Of a stretch of 64,000 bases of DNA, positions 25,721-34,520 are shown piece after piece; the stretch's first letter is position 1, and every line of letters begins with the position of its first letter. The position numbers were made by a program, and so were the translations under genes. The stretch lies in contig JBAXQC010000003.1 in assembly GCA_037131955.1 (NCBI GenBank), positions 1 through 64,000 of the forward strand, in the 5' to 3' direction. Below the pieces are notes generated by a model. That model was not told the origin of the DNA. It did not search any database and saw nothing but the letters and a program-made list of their open reading frames with translations. The stretch is from CAIMMJ01 sp037131955. GTDB taxonomy: Bacteria; Bacteroidota; Bacteroidia; UBA4408.

Positions 25721-26995
25721 TTAATATGCAAACAATGGAAGATTCTCCATTAATTTATTTACTTCTTTTTTTGTTTCGGAAATCCTTAAATCGTTAGTTT
25801 TATTTTCAATTACGTCGTCAATAAGTTCAACAATTTTTTCCATAGAATCTTCTTTTAATCCTCTACTTGTAATAGCAGGTGTTCCAATTCTAATTCCGGA
25901 TGTTACAAAGGGTGATTTGTCGTCAAACGGAACCATGTTCTTATTAACTGTAATATCGGCTTTTACCAAAGCATTTTCAGCTTCTTTACCTGTGGTATTT
26001 TTACTTCTGAGGTCAATTAACATGCAGTGATTGTCTGTTCCTTGAGAAATTATACTGTAGCCTTTAGCAACAAAATGTTTTGCCATTGTTGAGGCGTTTA
26101 GTTTTACTTGTTTCATATAATCAGTAAAACTTGGATCTAGAGCTTCACCAAAAGCTATTGCTTTTGCAGCAATAACATGTTCTAGCGGTCCGCCTTGAGT
26201 TCCCGGAAATACTGCTGCATCAAATAAGGCACTCATTGGCTTAACTTCTCCTTTTGGAGTTTTTTGACCAAATGGGTTTTCAAAATCTTTACCCATCATT
26301 ATTAGCCCGCCTCTTGGGCCACGAAGTGTTTTATGAGTTGTAGTTGTAACAACGTGGCAATGCTGCATAGGATTGTTTAATAATTTTGCAGCAATTAAAC
26401 CAGCTGGGTGAGAAATATCTGCCAATAAAAAAGCCCCAACTTCGTCAGCAATTTTTCTCAATGTTTCGTAATCCCAATCACGTGAGTATGCCGAAGCTCC
26501 ACAAATCAACAATTTTGGTTTTTCATTAAGTACAGTCTCTCTTACTTTGTCATAGTTAATTCTTCCTGTTTCTCTTTCAACGCCGTAGAAAGATGGTTGG
26601 TAAAGCTTACCAGAGAAGTTCACAGGAGAACCGTGGGTTAAATGTCCTCCGTGGGATAAATCAAATCCAGTTATTTTATCTCCGGGTTTTAATAGTGCTA
26701 ACATAACCGCAGCGTTTGCTTGGGCTCCAGAGTGTGGCTGAACGTTTGCCCACTCTGCACCAAAAAGCTCTTTAACTCTATCTATTGCAAGTTGTTCTAC
26801 TTTATCTACAATTTCACAACCTCCATAATACCTTTTGCCTGGCAGTCCCTCTGCATACTTATTTGTAAGAATACTTCCTGCAGCTTCCATTACTTGATTA
26901 CTTACAAAATTTTCGGAAGCAATTAATTCAATGCCGTGCAATTGTCGTAGTTTTTCTTCTTCTATATACTTAAAAATAATTTCGTCTCTTTTCAT
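25721..26995 (-). CDS. glyA: Serine hydroxymethyltransferase
   Basis: A 424-residue PLP enzyme that interconverts serine and glycine while charging tetrahydrofolate with a one-carbon unit. Motifs include HGIELIASENFVS near residue 19, LTNKYAEGLPGKRYYGGCE, NVQPHSGAQANAAVM, HLTHGSPVNFSG, and the lysine segment VVTTTTHKTLRGPRGGL with the PLP lysine. Length is typical. gcvT, which uses the same one-carbon pool, lies elsewhere in the window (54327). It leads a small operon with the Rieske gene and queA. Confidence 0.98.
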   Translation of the reverse strand: MKRDEIIFKYIEEEKLRQLHGIELIASENFVSNQVMEAAGSILTNKYAEGLPGKRYYGGCEIVDKVEQLAIDRVKELFGAEWANVQPHSGAQANAAVMLALLKPGDKITGFDLSHGGHLTHGSPVNFSGKLYQPSFYGVERETGRINYDKVRETVLNEKPKLLICGASAYSRDWDYETLRKIADEVGAFLLADISHPAGLIAAKLLNNPMQHCHVVTTTTHKTLRGPRGGLIMMGKDFENPFGQKTPKGEVKPMSALFDAAVFPGTQGGPLEHVIAAKAIAFGEALDPSFTDYMKQVKLNASTMAKHFVAKGYSIISQGTDNHCMLIDLRSKNTTGKEAENALVKADITVNKNMVPFDDKSPFVTSGIRIGTPAITSRGLKEDSMEKIVELIDDVIENKTNDLRISETKKEVNKLMENLPLFAY

Positions 26996-27041
26996 AAATT
27001 CTTTGTTATCTAATAATTGTTCTCAAAGATAATACAGATGA

Positions 27042-27596
27042 TTATCTATTAATATCTTTTTGTAATTTTTTTTGTCTATCATTTAAAATAAAAGTTGGAA
27101 TGAGAATCATGAGCAATAAAGGAGATTGCAAAATACCCATAAACTCTCTAGACAAGGTGTATCCCTCGAGACCTTTGCCAGTAAATACTCCTACCAAATA
27201 AAATATTCCAGCAATTAAAAAGAATACTAAATAGCTTGCAATTGTAATTAAGTTGTATGTTTTGTTTTTAAAAATAGCTGAAATAAGAAGATAGGTTATT
27301 CCAAAATATATTAAATAGAAAAGTACTGTTAAAATCCATTTTAGTTGAGTTAACTGGGCATAGTCCATCTTTTTTAAAAATAACAAAATACCTGGGAAAG
27401 TGTAGTTATAATCTAAATCAGTTTCGTGATAATATACTTGCGTACGTTGAAAGTTTATATGTACAAAAATTAACTCCCTGATATAACCAATAACAAAAAC
27501 AACAACAATTACAGGAATGAGTTTCCAAAAAAGTTTACCGTTTTTATTCTCTATTGAACTTGAACTTTGGAAATTTTTAGTGCCCATATCATCCAT
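27042..27596 (-). CDS. Exosortase-associated membrane protein (XrtX/XrtF-partner type)
   Basis: A 184-residue inner membrane protein with four predicted transmembrane helices: residues about 24-44 (KLIPVIVVVFVIGYIRELIF), 86-108, 116-138 and 152-172. Between the first two is a periplasmic loop rich in tyrosines (QRTQVYYHETDLDYNYTFPG). It overlaps the exosortase gene by 46 bases, which indicates coupled translation and a shared job. Bacteroidota exosortases are known to have a dedicated small membrane partner coded next door; this one fits that kind. Its molecular role is not known. An in-frame ATG at 27587 is an alternative start. Confidence 0.75.
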   Translation of the reverse strand: MDDMGTKNFQSSSSIENKNGKLFWKLIPVIVVVFVIGYIRELIFVHINFQRTQVYYHETDLDYNYTFPGILLFLKKMDYAQLTQLKWILTVLFYLIYFGITYLLISAIFKNKTYNLITIASYLVFFLIAGIFYLVGVFTGKGLEGYTLSREFMGILQSPLLLMILIPTFILNDRQKKLQKDINR

Positions 27597-28084
27597 AAAA
27601 TAAAAACAACAGAATAAACTAAAATAGTGAAAGTATAAGTATGATTAAAATCTAGATATTCAGGTGCTTTATAAGCCAATAATGTTAATGCAATGACTCT
27701 GATTATATTGAGCAAATGAATAATTAAGATGCCCAACGGAATAAACCATAATTTACTTTTTATACTGCCGGGAAATGCAATTACAAATCCTGTAAACAAT
27801 GCAAATAGTTCTAAACCATTGCAAGGATAACCAATTAGTACGCCATGAGAACCATCTATACCTACCACACCCATTGAATCAAAATCCGCGGGAACAGTCA
27901 TTAACACATAACCCATTTTAGTTAAAATGTATTTAGTAATATCAGTTAAATTGTTAATTAACAGATAATCGAAATTGCTGTTTGGATGAAGAAAAATGTT
28001 GTAGCAAACAAACCAAATAACGTATAATGCTGCTGATTTTAACAGAAACATAACAGCTAAATTTGATTTAATTTTTTGAAGCAT
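27551..28084 (-). CDS. Exosortase/archaeosortase family protein
   Basis: A 177-residue multi-pass membrane protease/transpeptidase of the exosortase family. The catalytic triad is present: Cys88 in YPCNGLELFALFTGF, Arg129 in NIIRVIAL, and His148 in DFNHTYTF. Four or five helices are predicted. Exosortases cut C-terminal sorting tags of exported proteins at the inner membrane, often in cells that make extracellular polysaccharide. The short length and the partner gene fit Bacteroidota XrtF/XrtX forms. No cognate PEP-CTERM-like protein was seen in this window. The ATG follows the U-tract of the secG terminator almost without a leader, which is odd; Met12 (28051) is an alternative start. Confidence 0.9.
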   Translation of the reverse strand: MLQKIKSNLAVMFLLKSAALYVIWFVCYNIFLHPNSNFDYLLINNLTDITKYILTKMGYVLMTVPADFDSMGVVGIDGSHGVLIGYPCNGLELFALFTGFVIAFPGSIKSKLWFIPLGILIIHLLNIIRVIALTLLAYKAPEYLDFNHTYTFTILVYSVVFILWMIWALKISKVQVQ

Positions 28085-28113
28085 AAAAAAAAAGCCTTTT
28101 ATTCAAAAGGCTT
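28085..28113 (-). terminator. Terminator after secG, touching the exosortase start
   Basis: On the minus strand AAGCCTTTT (28105-28113) pairs with AAAAGGCTT (28092-28100) around a GAAT loop, then a T tract runs straight into the ATG of the exosortase gene at 28084. It follows the secG stop by about 25 bases. Confidence 0.8.
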
Positions 28114-28138
28114 AAAATTAGTGAGTGTTTTTAAACAA

Positions 28139-28489
28139 TTACTTGGCTGCAGGTTGTGGAGCAGGGGTTTGTTTTTCTGATCCGGCAGGAAAGTTTTTTA
28201 TTGGTGCTGTTTTTGTATTTTCAATTTTTTCTCTGAGTTCCGTATCTTTGGAAACGCCAATTGTAGATGATTTGTAAACAAAAGATGCAATCACGCTTAA
28301 AACAACTAATGTTATTACTAAACCCCATGTAATTTTTTCAATTACCTCAGTGGTTTTTTGAACTCCCATTACTTGATTTGATGCAGAGAAATTAGAAGCA
28401 ATACCTCCACCTTTGGAATTTTGAACTAATACTACCAGAATTAAAAAGATAGAAACTAATATGATTAAAATTGTAATAAAACTTGCCAT
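28139..28489 (-). CDS. secG: Preprotein translocase subunit SecG
   Basis: A 116-residue inner membrane protein with two transmembrane helices. The family pattern is clear: ILIILVSIFLILVVLVQNSKGGGIASNFSASNQVMG in the first third and a second helix near residues 54-72. A Pro/Ala-rich C-terminal tail (ending PAPQPAAK) is common in Bacteroidota. SecG assists SecYE in pushing proteins across the inner membrane. It closes the operon sigma-54 type regulator - lptE - TPR protein - secG and is followed by a terminator. Confidence 0.95.
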   Translation of the reverse strand: MASFITILIILVSIFLILVVLVQNSKGGGIASNFSASNQVMGVQKTTEVIEKITWGLVITLVVLSVIASFVYKSSTIGVSKDTELREKIENTKTAPIKNFPAGSEKQTPAPQPAAK

Positions 28490-28498
28490 GATTGTACT

Positions 28499-29782
28499 TT
28501 ATTTTTGTTGTTTTTGTTTTGTTTCTTTAATAAGGGTGGCAAAGTAACGATTTTTTTCTGGGAATTTCAAAGATAATACTTCATAAATTTTAATTGCCTT
28601 TAAAAAGTTGCCTTGATTAACGTAAATCCTTGCTAATGTTTCGCTTGCAAGATTTAAATCGTCGGTTACACTCTGTTTTGCCATATTAATTGGCGAATAA
28701 AAACTTGCTTTGGGTTTAGAAATTTTGGGTGCACTAGAAATAAAAGCATCAATTATTAAGTCTTCTTTTTTTGAATTAAAATCATCTACTTCATCTATTT
28801 CAGTGGAATCTATAATTTTATTTACTGCAGGTTTTATTTCAATTTCTAAATCTTTTTTTGGTCTTTGTTCAACTTTGGAATCATCAATTACAGGAAACTC
28901 TTTTTTTGAAATTTTTAACCATTCAGAAAAAGTAAGTTCCTTGCTATTTATTTCCAATGAGTTTAATTGAGTATTTCCATTTTCGGGAATTTCGGGAATT
29001 TTCTCTGTTTTGTCAACTATTTTTTCAAGAGAATTTTCTGACATATTTATTATCCCACTTGCTAAAATTTCTTTATCAAGATTATCCAATTGTAAAATAT
29101 TTTCAGATTCTTTTTCCAACATTGGAATTAATGAATCCGCTCTATCATTTAAATTTCCTACAATAACTTCCTTGTCAATTTCTGCAATTTTTATTGTTGA
29201 AGCTTTGTCTATTTCTTCATCAATATTAATTTCTTCATTTTTAGTTTCGGATGTAGATTGGTTTTTATCTGATAGGAATTCTTTTTTTACATTATTTTCA
29301 ATTGAATTAATCTGCTCAATAGAATTGGCATTGCTATTTGATTCAAATTTTAACTCTACTAAAGTGTTTGAAACTTCGGGTTCAATTATTGTATTTTTAA
29401 TTTCTGTCTCTTTTTTTTGTTCAGTTTCTTCTGTAAAAACAACATTTGAATTTATGGAATGGTTATTAATTTCCTCATTTGAAGCATTGGGAAATACTTC
29501 ATTACTTATTTGAATATTTTTCTCTGTTGCAGGCTGAGCTTTTAATGCAATTTGTTCTTGATTAAGAAAAAAGTAAAGTGATTTTCTGTTTATAGAATAT
29601 ATTGCAGAAGTTTTGAGTTGAGAATTAAATTGAGCATCGCCTGATACTTTTAATGCTTTGGCCAAAACAATTTGAGCGCTAGAAAAATAGGGATACTGTT
29701 TTGTAATTTTAAAAAGTGTATCTGCTGTTGACGCATTGTTTAGAGGTTCGCTTCCTAAAAATATTTTTTCCCAATTAATCAT
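28499..29782 (-). CDS. TPR-like protein with long acidic linker
   Basis: A 427-residue cytoplasmic protein. The N-terminal 75 residues form a helical domain (TLFKITKQYPYFSSAQIVLAKALK), and the C-terminal 60 residues a TPR-like helix pair (ETLARIYVNQGNFLKAIKIYEVLSLKFPEKN). Between them lie about 250 residues of low-complexity, Glu/Asn/Ile/Ser-rich linker, probably disordered. The same architecture occurs in Bacteroidota between lptE and secG, and the gene order here agrees. Function is unknown; a scaffold role is likely. It is 13 bases from lptE and 9 from secG. Confidence 0.82.
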   Translation of the reverse strand: MINWEKIFLGSEPLNNASTADTLFKITKQYPYFSSAQIVLAKALKVSGDAQFNSQLKTSAIYSINRKSLYFFLNQEQIALKAQPATEKNIQISNEVFPNASNEEINNHSINSNVVFTEETEQKKETEIKNTIIEPEVSNTLVELKFESNSNANSIEQINSIENNVKKEFLSDKNQSTSETKNEEINIDEEIDKASTIKIAEIDKEVIVGNLNDRADSLIPMLEKESENILQLDNLDKEILASGIINMSENSLEKIVDKTEKIPEIPENGNTQLNSLEINSKELTFSEWLKISKKEFPVIDDSKVEQRPKKDLEIEIKPAVNKIIDSTEIDEVDDFNSKKEDLIIDAFISSAPKISKPKASFYSPINMAKQSVTDDLNLASETLARIYVNQGNFLKAIKIYEVLSLKFPEKNRYFATLIKETKQKQQK

Positions 29783-29795
29783 ATCGTTTAATTTA

Positions 29796-30317
29796 CTACC
29801 AATTTGAAAAACACCTGTTGAAGATATCTTGAGTTAATTTTTCTTCAATAATTTTAATTAATCTACTTTCCTCGTCTGTTAAATTACTGGATGAATTGAA
29901 GTCTGCAAATTGAACAAAGTTTTGATCGAAATTTTGTTTTTCATCTTTGGAGTTTGTGAATTTAACTTGCACCGTAATAGTTAATCTTGTTAGTGCTGCA
30001 GAGTTTTGACCATTTGAACCTGTTGCTTGTATTGCCAATGGATTAGTGTTATAACCTACTATTTTACCCTCCAAGGATAAATCACCGCCTCTAGTAACCA
30101 TTTTTAAACTGGATTGTGATGAAATGATGTTTCTTAAAGCTTCGGTTAAACTTAAACTTAAAGTTGGAGGAGATAGTGATGCAAAATTCTGAAAACTGGC
30201 GATAGAGATTGTTTTTAAATTTGAGTCTACAGAAGCTCCTGAAAAGGAATAGTTTACTTTACAGGACTGAAGTGAAATGAAAGTACAAAGAATAAAAAAT
30301 TTAAAAAAATACGTCAT
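29796..30317 (-). CDS. lptE: LptE family LPS assembly lipoprotein
   Basis: A 173-residue outer membrane lipoprotein. The signal ends in the lipobox LQSC (Cys19). The mature part has the LptE features: SFSGASVDSNLKTISIASFQNF, a central helix LSLSLTEALRNIISSQSSLKMV, then DLSLEGKIVGYNTNPLA and paired strands RLTITVQVKFTNSK. LptE plugs the LptD pore that places lipopolysaccharide in the outer leaflet. The start overlaps the stop of the sigma-54 type regulator by 4 bases (ATGA), which shows translational coupling. Sequence similarity to the proteobacterial protein is low, so the call rests on pattern and gene order. Confidence 0.88.
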   Translation of the reverse strand: MTYFFKFFILCTFISLQSCKVNYSFSGASVDSNLKTISIASFQNFASLSPPTLSLSLTEALRNIISSQSSLKMVTRGGDLSLEGKIVGYNTNPLAIQATGSNGQNSAALTRLTITVQVKFTNSKDEKQNFDQNFVQFADFNSSSNLTDEESRLIKIIEEKLTQDIFNRCFSNW

Positions 30318-31543
30318 GCTTTTATGTTGTACTCATTTATTTTTCTGTATAGTGTTCTCTCCGAAATACCTAATTCTTTTGCTGCATTTTTTCTTTTACC
30401 TCGGTGTTTTTCAAGTGCCTTTTTAATTAAACTCTTCTCTCGTTCTTCCAATGACAATGATTCCTCAACTTCAATTGGTCTTTCATTAATAGAAACTGAA
30501 CTTTGGCTAAATTTTAACGGTTGACTTACCTTAACCCCATTTTCAAGTTCAACATCATTTAATTCTTCAAAAAGTCTGTTTAAAACAGGAATGTTTTCGC
30601 TTGTATTTAATGCTGTTCCTTTGATTATGTCAACAACTAATTTTTTTACATCTGTCAAATCCTTTTTCATTTCAAAAAGAATTTTATATAGAAGTTCTCT
30701 CTCTGGAAATTCTTTGTCGTTTTCGGAGGTTTTTACCAATGCAGTAATTCCGGCATTTTGATTGTATGTAGGAAGATAGTTTATTAAAATATCACTTGTT
30801 ATTTCTCTACTGGTTTCAATCACAGAAATTTGCTCAGCAATGTTTTTAAGTTGCCTAATATTGCCGGGGAAATAATAATTCATTAGAATATTTTGAGCTT
30901 CGTCGTCTAATTTTATTGCAGGCATTCTGTATTTTGTAGCACAATCTGAGGCAAATTTTCTAAACAATAATACAATGTCTTCTTTCCTTTGTCTTAGCGA
31001 TGGAATTCTAATAGGAACAGTATTTAATCTGTAAAATAAATCTTCTCTAAATTTACCGCGTTGTATAGCTTCAGGAATATTAACGTTGGTTGCTGCAATT
31101 ATTCTTACGTCTGTTTTTAATACTTTAGAAGAACCTACTTTAATAAATTCTCCTGTTTCTAAAACTCTAAGTAGTCTTGCCTGAGTTGGTAATGGAAGTT
31201 CTGCAATTTCATCTAAAAAAATTGTTCCTCCGTTCACCACTTCAAAATAACCTTTTCTAGAATCTATTGCTCCCGTAAATGAACCTTTTTCGTGGCCAAA
31301 TAATTCGCTATCTATAGTGCCCTCTGGAATTGCACCACAGTTAACCGCAATATATTGACCGTGTTTTCTTAAACTTAATTGATGAATGATTTGCGGAAAA
31401 ACTTCTTTTCCGCTGCCACTTTCTCCTGTTACTAAAACGCTTAAATCTGTTGGTGCAACTTGCATAGCAATGTTTATAGCTCTTTCTAATTCAAAAGAAC
31501 TTCCAATAATGCCAAACCTTTGTTTTATTTCCTGAATACTCAT
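30314..31543 (-). CDS. Sigma-54 interaction domain (AAA+) regulator, no receiver
   Basis: A 409-residue protein that starts directly with the AAA+ domain: Walker A GESGSGKE at 40-47, the sigma-54 contact loop GSFTGA at 87-92 (consensus GAFTGA), Walker B GGTIFLDE at 105-112, and the R-finger region. A Fis-type helix-turn-helix closes the protein (RKNAAKELGISERTLYRKI). No receiver or sensor domain precedes it, so its control must come from elsewhere or it may be constitutive. In Bacteroidota this gene heads the lptE/TPR/secG block. The genes it drives are not known; rpoN is not in the window. Confidence 0.93.
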   Translation of the reverse strand: MSIQEIKQRFGIIGSSFELERAINIAMQVAPTDLSVLVTGESGSGKEVFPQIIHQLSLRKHGQYIAVNCGAIPEGTIDSELFGHEKGSFTGAIDSRKGYFEVVNGGTIFLDEIAELPLPTQARLLRVLETGEFIKVGSSKVLKTDVRIIAATNVNIPEAIQRGKFREDLFYRLNTVPIRIPSLRQRKEDIVLLFRKFASDCATKYRMPAIKLDDEAQNILMNYYFPGNIRQLKNIAEQISVIETSREITSDILINYLPTYNQNAGITALVKTSENDKEFPERELLYKILFEMKKDLTDVKKLVVDIIKGTALNTSENIPVLNRLFEELNDVELENGVKVSQPLKFSQSSVSINERPIEVEESLSLEEREKSLIKKALEKHRGKRKNAAKELGISERTLYRKINEYNIKA

Positions 31544-31560
31544 TAGGAGTAGGATAAGTT

Positions 31561-34398
31561 TTAGTTAGTTTTTTTTCCGTCTGTGTCTAGTTCAATAATT
31601 TCGTAACCAAGTTTACTTAATGGTTCTAATACCTTTGATTTATCTCCAACTATTGTCACAATCATTTTATCGTAAGGAAGTTTTTCGGCAGCTAATTTAT
31701 TTATTTCTGCCCTAGAAATTTCTTTCAAAACTTTTGCTTGTTCAACAGAAAATTCTCTGTTTAAATTATAGTCAGAAATTCTTTTTAAGAATCCTGCTTT
31801 CTGGAATGGACTTTCATACTTTAGTGCTTCTGATTGTGTGAGTGAACTTTTTGTAAAGTTCAATTCTTCCTCTTCAATGCCATATTCTTTGTACTTTTTT
31901 ATCTCTTTAAAAAATTCAACTACTGAGCTATCAGTGGCATCTCCTCTTACGCCTGCACTTGCCGTAAATGGACCTTTGTATTGACTACCCTGAAAACCAG
32001 ATCTGGCACCGTATGTGTATCCTTTGTCTTCTCTTAAATTTAAATTAATTCTGCTGTTAAACGCTCCACCTAAAATATAATTCATTACTGTACTCTTATA
32101 ATATTCTCCTGTTGCATCAAATGGCAAAGCCAAATAGCCAATTCTAATTTCAGATTGAGCTGCTTTGTCTTTATTAACTAAATAAATTTTTGTTTTTTCA
32201 ATTGGAGTATTTATTTGTTCTTCAGGCATTTTTACATTTTTATTTTTCCAGTTGTTTAAAAATGAGAACTTGTTTAAACATGGAGTTTTTTCTAAATTGC
32301 TCACAACAATCAAGGTAGATAAATTTGACGACCAAAAGTTTTCGTAATATTTTTTTAATTCATCAAGCGTAATGCTTTCAACCGTTGTTTTGTTTCCATT
32401 GTTTGGCATTCCCATTACATTGTTTTCTCCATATAAAAGTTTGTTGTATACATTAGTGGCAATCACATTTGGCTGAGTAGATTGATTAAGAATGCTTTGT
32501 ACTTGCTCATTTTTTACTCGTTCAAAATCTTTTTCATCAAACTTTGGTTTAAACATTTTCTCTTCTAAAATCTTTATAGTTTCCTCTAAGTTTTTTGTCA
32601 ATGAAAAAACGTTTATTGTTAGCTCTTGTGAGCCTGAGTAAATACTAATTTCACTTCCCAATTTATCCAATTTAGTATTTATTTCTTCCGAAGAAAATGA
32701 GGTAGTAGACTCATCTAACATAGAAGCTAAAAGTACAGCCATCCCTGACCTTTCTTTAGGTTCAAATCTATGTCCACAATTAATTGAAAATTGCAAGGTA
32801 GTGGTTGGCAATTCTGTATTTACAGTTCCAAGTATTTTTAATCCATTTGCTAAATTTTCTTTCCAAATTTCTGGTATTTTAAACACAGGAGCTTCTTTAA
32901 CTTCTGGTTTTTTGCTTCTATCGAAGTTGTCTTTTGGCTTGTTGTAACTCAAATTTTGGTATTCTTTATGATCTGCATCATCAGGATTTGTGGCTTTAGG
33001 TATAAAATTATCTTCTGCAACTATTAAATCTTTTTTTCCTTTAGGATAAACACTTAATATAACTGCAAATTTTCCTTTTATATACTGGTTATAAACTCTT
33101 AGCACATCTTCTTTGGTTATTTTCTTGTAGCTATCTAGTTCCTTAGAGATATAGTCAGGGGTACCTGTGTAAGTATTATAGGCTGCAAGCATAGATGCTT
33201 TGCCGGCAACCGTATTTAAAGTACTTATATATTGTGTTTCTGTCTTTGCAATAAAATTTTTCACATCTTCGTCTGTAACTCCTCTTTTCTCAAATTCTAA
33301 TAATGATTGGTTTATGAGTTCGTACATTTCGGAGAGTTTTGTGTTAGGATTTGCTTTAATTGAAGCAATAATCATTCCTCCTAACTCCATAGAATAATTA
33401 TAAAAATCTGCAGAAATTGCTTTCTGTGATTTTATAAAATTTTGATAAAAAATAGAGTTTTTACTTCCTGATAATATATCGGATAATGCATCTAAAGCAG
33501 GTTCGTCAGCCGACCTGGCATAAGTTCCCGGAAATGTTACCTGAACAAGTGGAAACTTAATATTGTCTTCGTAAGAAATGTAGCGGTTTTTATCAAGCGC
33601 TATTGTTTCTTTTTTCTGTCCGTTAACATCAGGACCTTTAGGAATTGAGCCAAAATATTTGTTTGCTAATTCTAAAACTTTTGTTGGTTCCACATCACCT
33701 GCAACTGTAAGTGTTGCATTATTGGGTCCGTACCATCTCATAAAGAATTTTTTTAAGTCGTTTACATCCACTCTATTTAGATCTTCTAGATCTCCAATTG
33801 TGGTGCATGAATAAGGATGACCGTATGGAAATAATGCCCTGGAAGTTTTTTCATAAACTAATCCGTAAGGAGCATTATCATAACGTTGGCCTCTTTCGTT
33901 TTTTACTGTTGCTCTTTGAACTTCAAATTTCTTTTGGGTTACTGCATCTAACAAAAATCCCATTCTATCGCTTTCTAGCCACATAGCTACTTCCAATTGG
34001 TTGTTGGGAAGTGTCTCAAAATAATTTGTTCTGTCAGTATTTGTAGTACCATTCATCGTACCACCAGCTTCCGTTACTATTTTAAAATGTTGTTCATCTC
34101 CAACATTATCTGAGCCTTGAAACATCATGTGTTCAAAAAAGTGTGCAAATCCACTTCTTCCAATTTCTTCTCGTGCAGAACCAACATGGTAAGTAACATC
34201 AACATGGCAAATAGGATCGGAATGATCTTCGTGAATAACTACTTGCAATCCATTTGGTAAGATGTGTTTTTCGAATGGGATATTAATTCCATCAGGTTTT
34301 TTTTGAACCTTTTCAATCAATTTAGCTTGTGCAAATATGTTGCTAGAAAAAATTAGAAAGGAGCAAAATACTATTTCAGTTTTAAACTTAAATTTCAT
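31561..34398 (-). CDS. M16 family zinc metallopeptidase (insulinase-like), exported
   Basis: A 945-residue periplasmic protease with signal peptide (ending SSNIFAQ). The inverted zinc site HFFEH lies at residues 86-90 in the first of two M16 halves, with the distal glutamate in the ATVKNERGQRYDN segment. The second half (from about residue 510: EIWKENLANGLKIL) lacks a zinc site, as is normal, and has the RxxxY-like closing region with REDKGYTYGARSGFQ. It resembles paired M16 peptidases that degrade peptides in a closed chamber. The ATG at 34398 is preferred to a TTG at 34419 for the signal peptide. It is 17 bases upstream of the sigma-54 type regulator. Confidence 0.94.
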   Translation of the reverse strand: MKFKFKTEIVFCSFLIFSSNIFAQAKLIEKVQKKPDGINIPFEKHILPNGLQVVIHEDHSDPICHVDVTYHVGSAREEIGRSGFAHFFEHMMFQGSDNVGDEQHFKIVTEAGGTMNGTTNTDRTNYFETLPNNQLEVAMWLESDRMGFLLDAVTQKKFEVQRATVKNERGQRYDNAPYGLVYEKTSRALFPYGHPYSCTTIGDLEDLNRVDVNDLKKFFMRWYGPNNATLTVAGDVEPTKVLELANKYFGSIPKGPDVNGQKKETIALDKNRYISYEDNIKFPLVQVTFPGTYARSADEPALDALSDILSGSKNSIFYQNFIKSQKAISADFYNYSMELGGMIIASIKANPNTKLSEMYELINQSLLEFEKRGVTDEDVKNFIAKTETQYISTLNTVAGKASMLAAYNTYTGTPDYISKELDSYKKITKEDVLRVYNQYIKGKFAVILSVYPKGKKDLIVAEDNFIPKATNPDDADHKEYQNLSYNKPKDNFDRSKKPEVKEAPVFKIPEIWKENLANGLKILGTVNTELPTTTLQFSINCGHRFEPKERSGMAVLLASMLDESTTSFSSEEINTKLDKLGSEISIYSGSQELTINVFSLTKNLEETIKILEEKMFKPKFDEKDFERVKNEQVQSILNQSTQPNVIATNVYNKLLYGENNVMGMPNNGNKTTVESITLDELKKYYENFWSSNLSTLIVVSNLEKTPCLNKFSFLNNWKNKNVKMPEEQINTPIEKTKIYLVNKDKAAQSEIRIGYLALPFDATGEYYKSTVMNYILGGAFNSRINLNLREDKGYTYGARSGFQGSQYKGPFTASAGVRGDATDSSVVEFFKEIKKYKEYGIEEEELNFTKSSLTQSEALKYESPFQKAGFLKRISDYNLNREFSVEQAKVLKEISRAEINKLAAEKLPYDKMIVTIVGDKSKVLEPLSKLGYEIIELDTDGKKTN

Positions 34399-34502
34399 AA
34401 TGTTTAGATTTGTGGACAAATAAACAAATTATTGTGAATAAAAATAGCAGGGATTTGTTACAAATTTTAAAAATTGCTCATGCAATTGAATTTTGTATTT
34501 CA

Positions 34503-34510
34503 TAGATTTG
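34503..34510 (+). promoter_or_regulatory. Candidate -7 box for the TonB-C-like gene
   Basis: TAGATTTG is an exact TAnnTTTG match 10 bases before the ATG at 34521. TTG triplets upstream have spacings of 14 or 26 bases, neither ideal. Confidence 0.35.
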
Positions 34511-34520
34511 CCAAAAACAA

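Noticed and set aside
29010..29513. 167-codon plus-strand frame opposite the TPR-like gene
   Set aside because: It mirrors the low-complexity linker of the real gene and has only Ser/Ile/Phe-rich composition.
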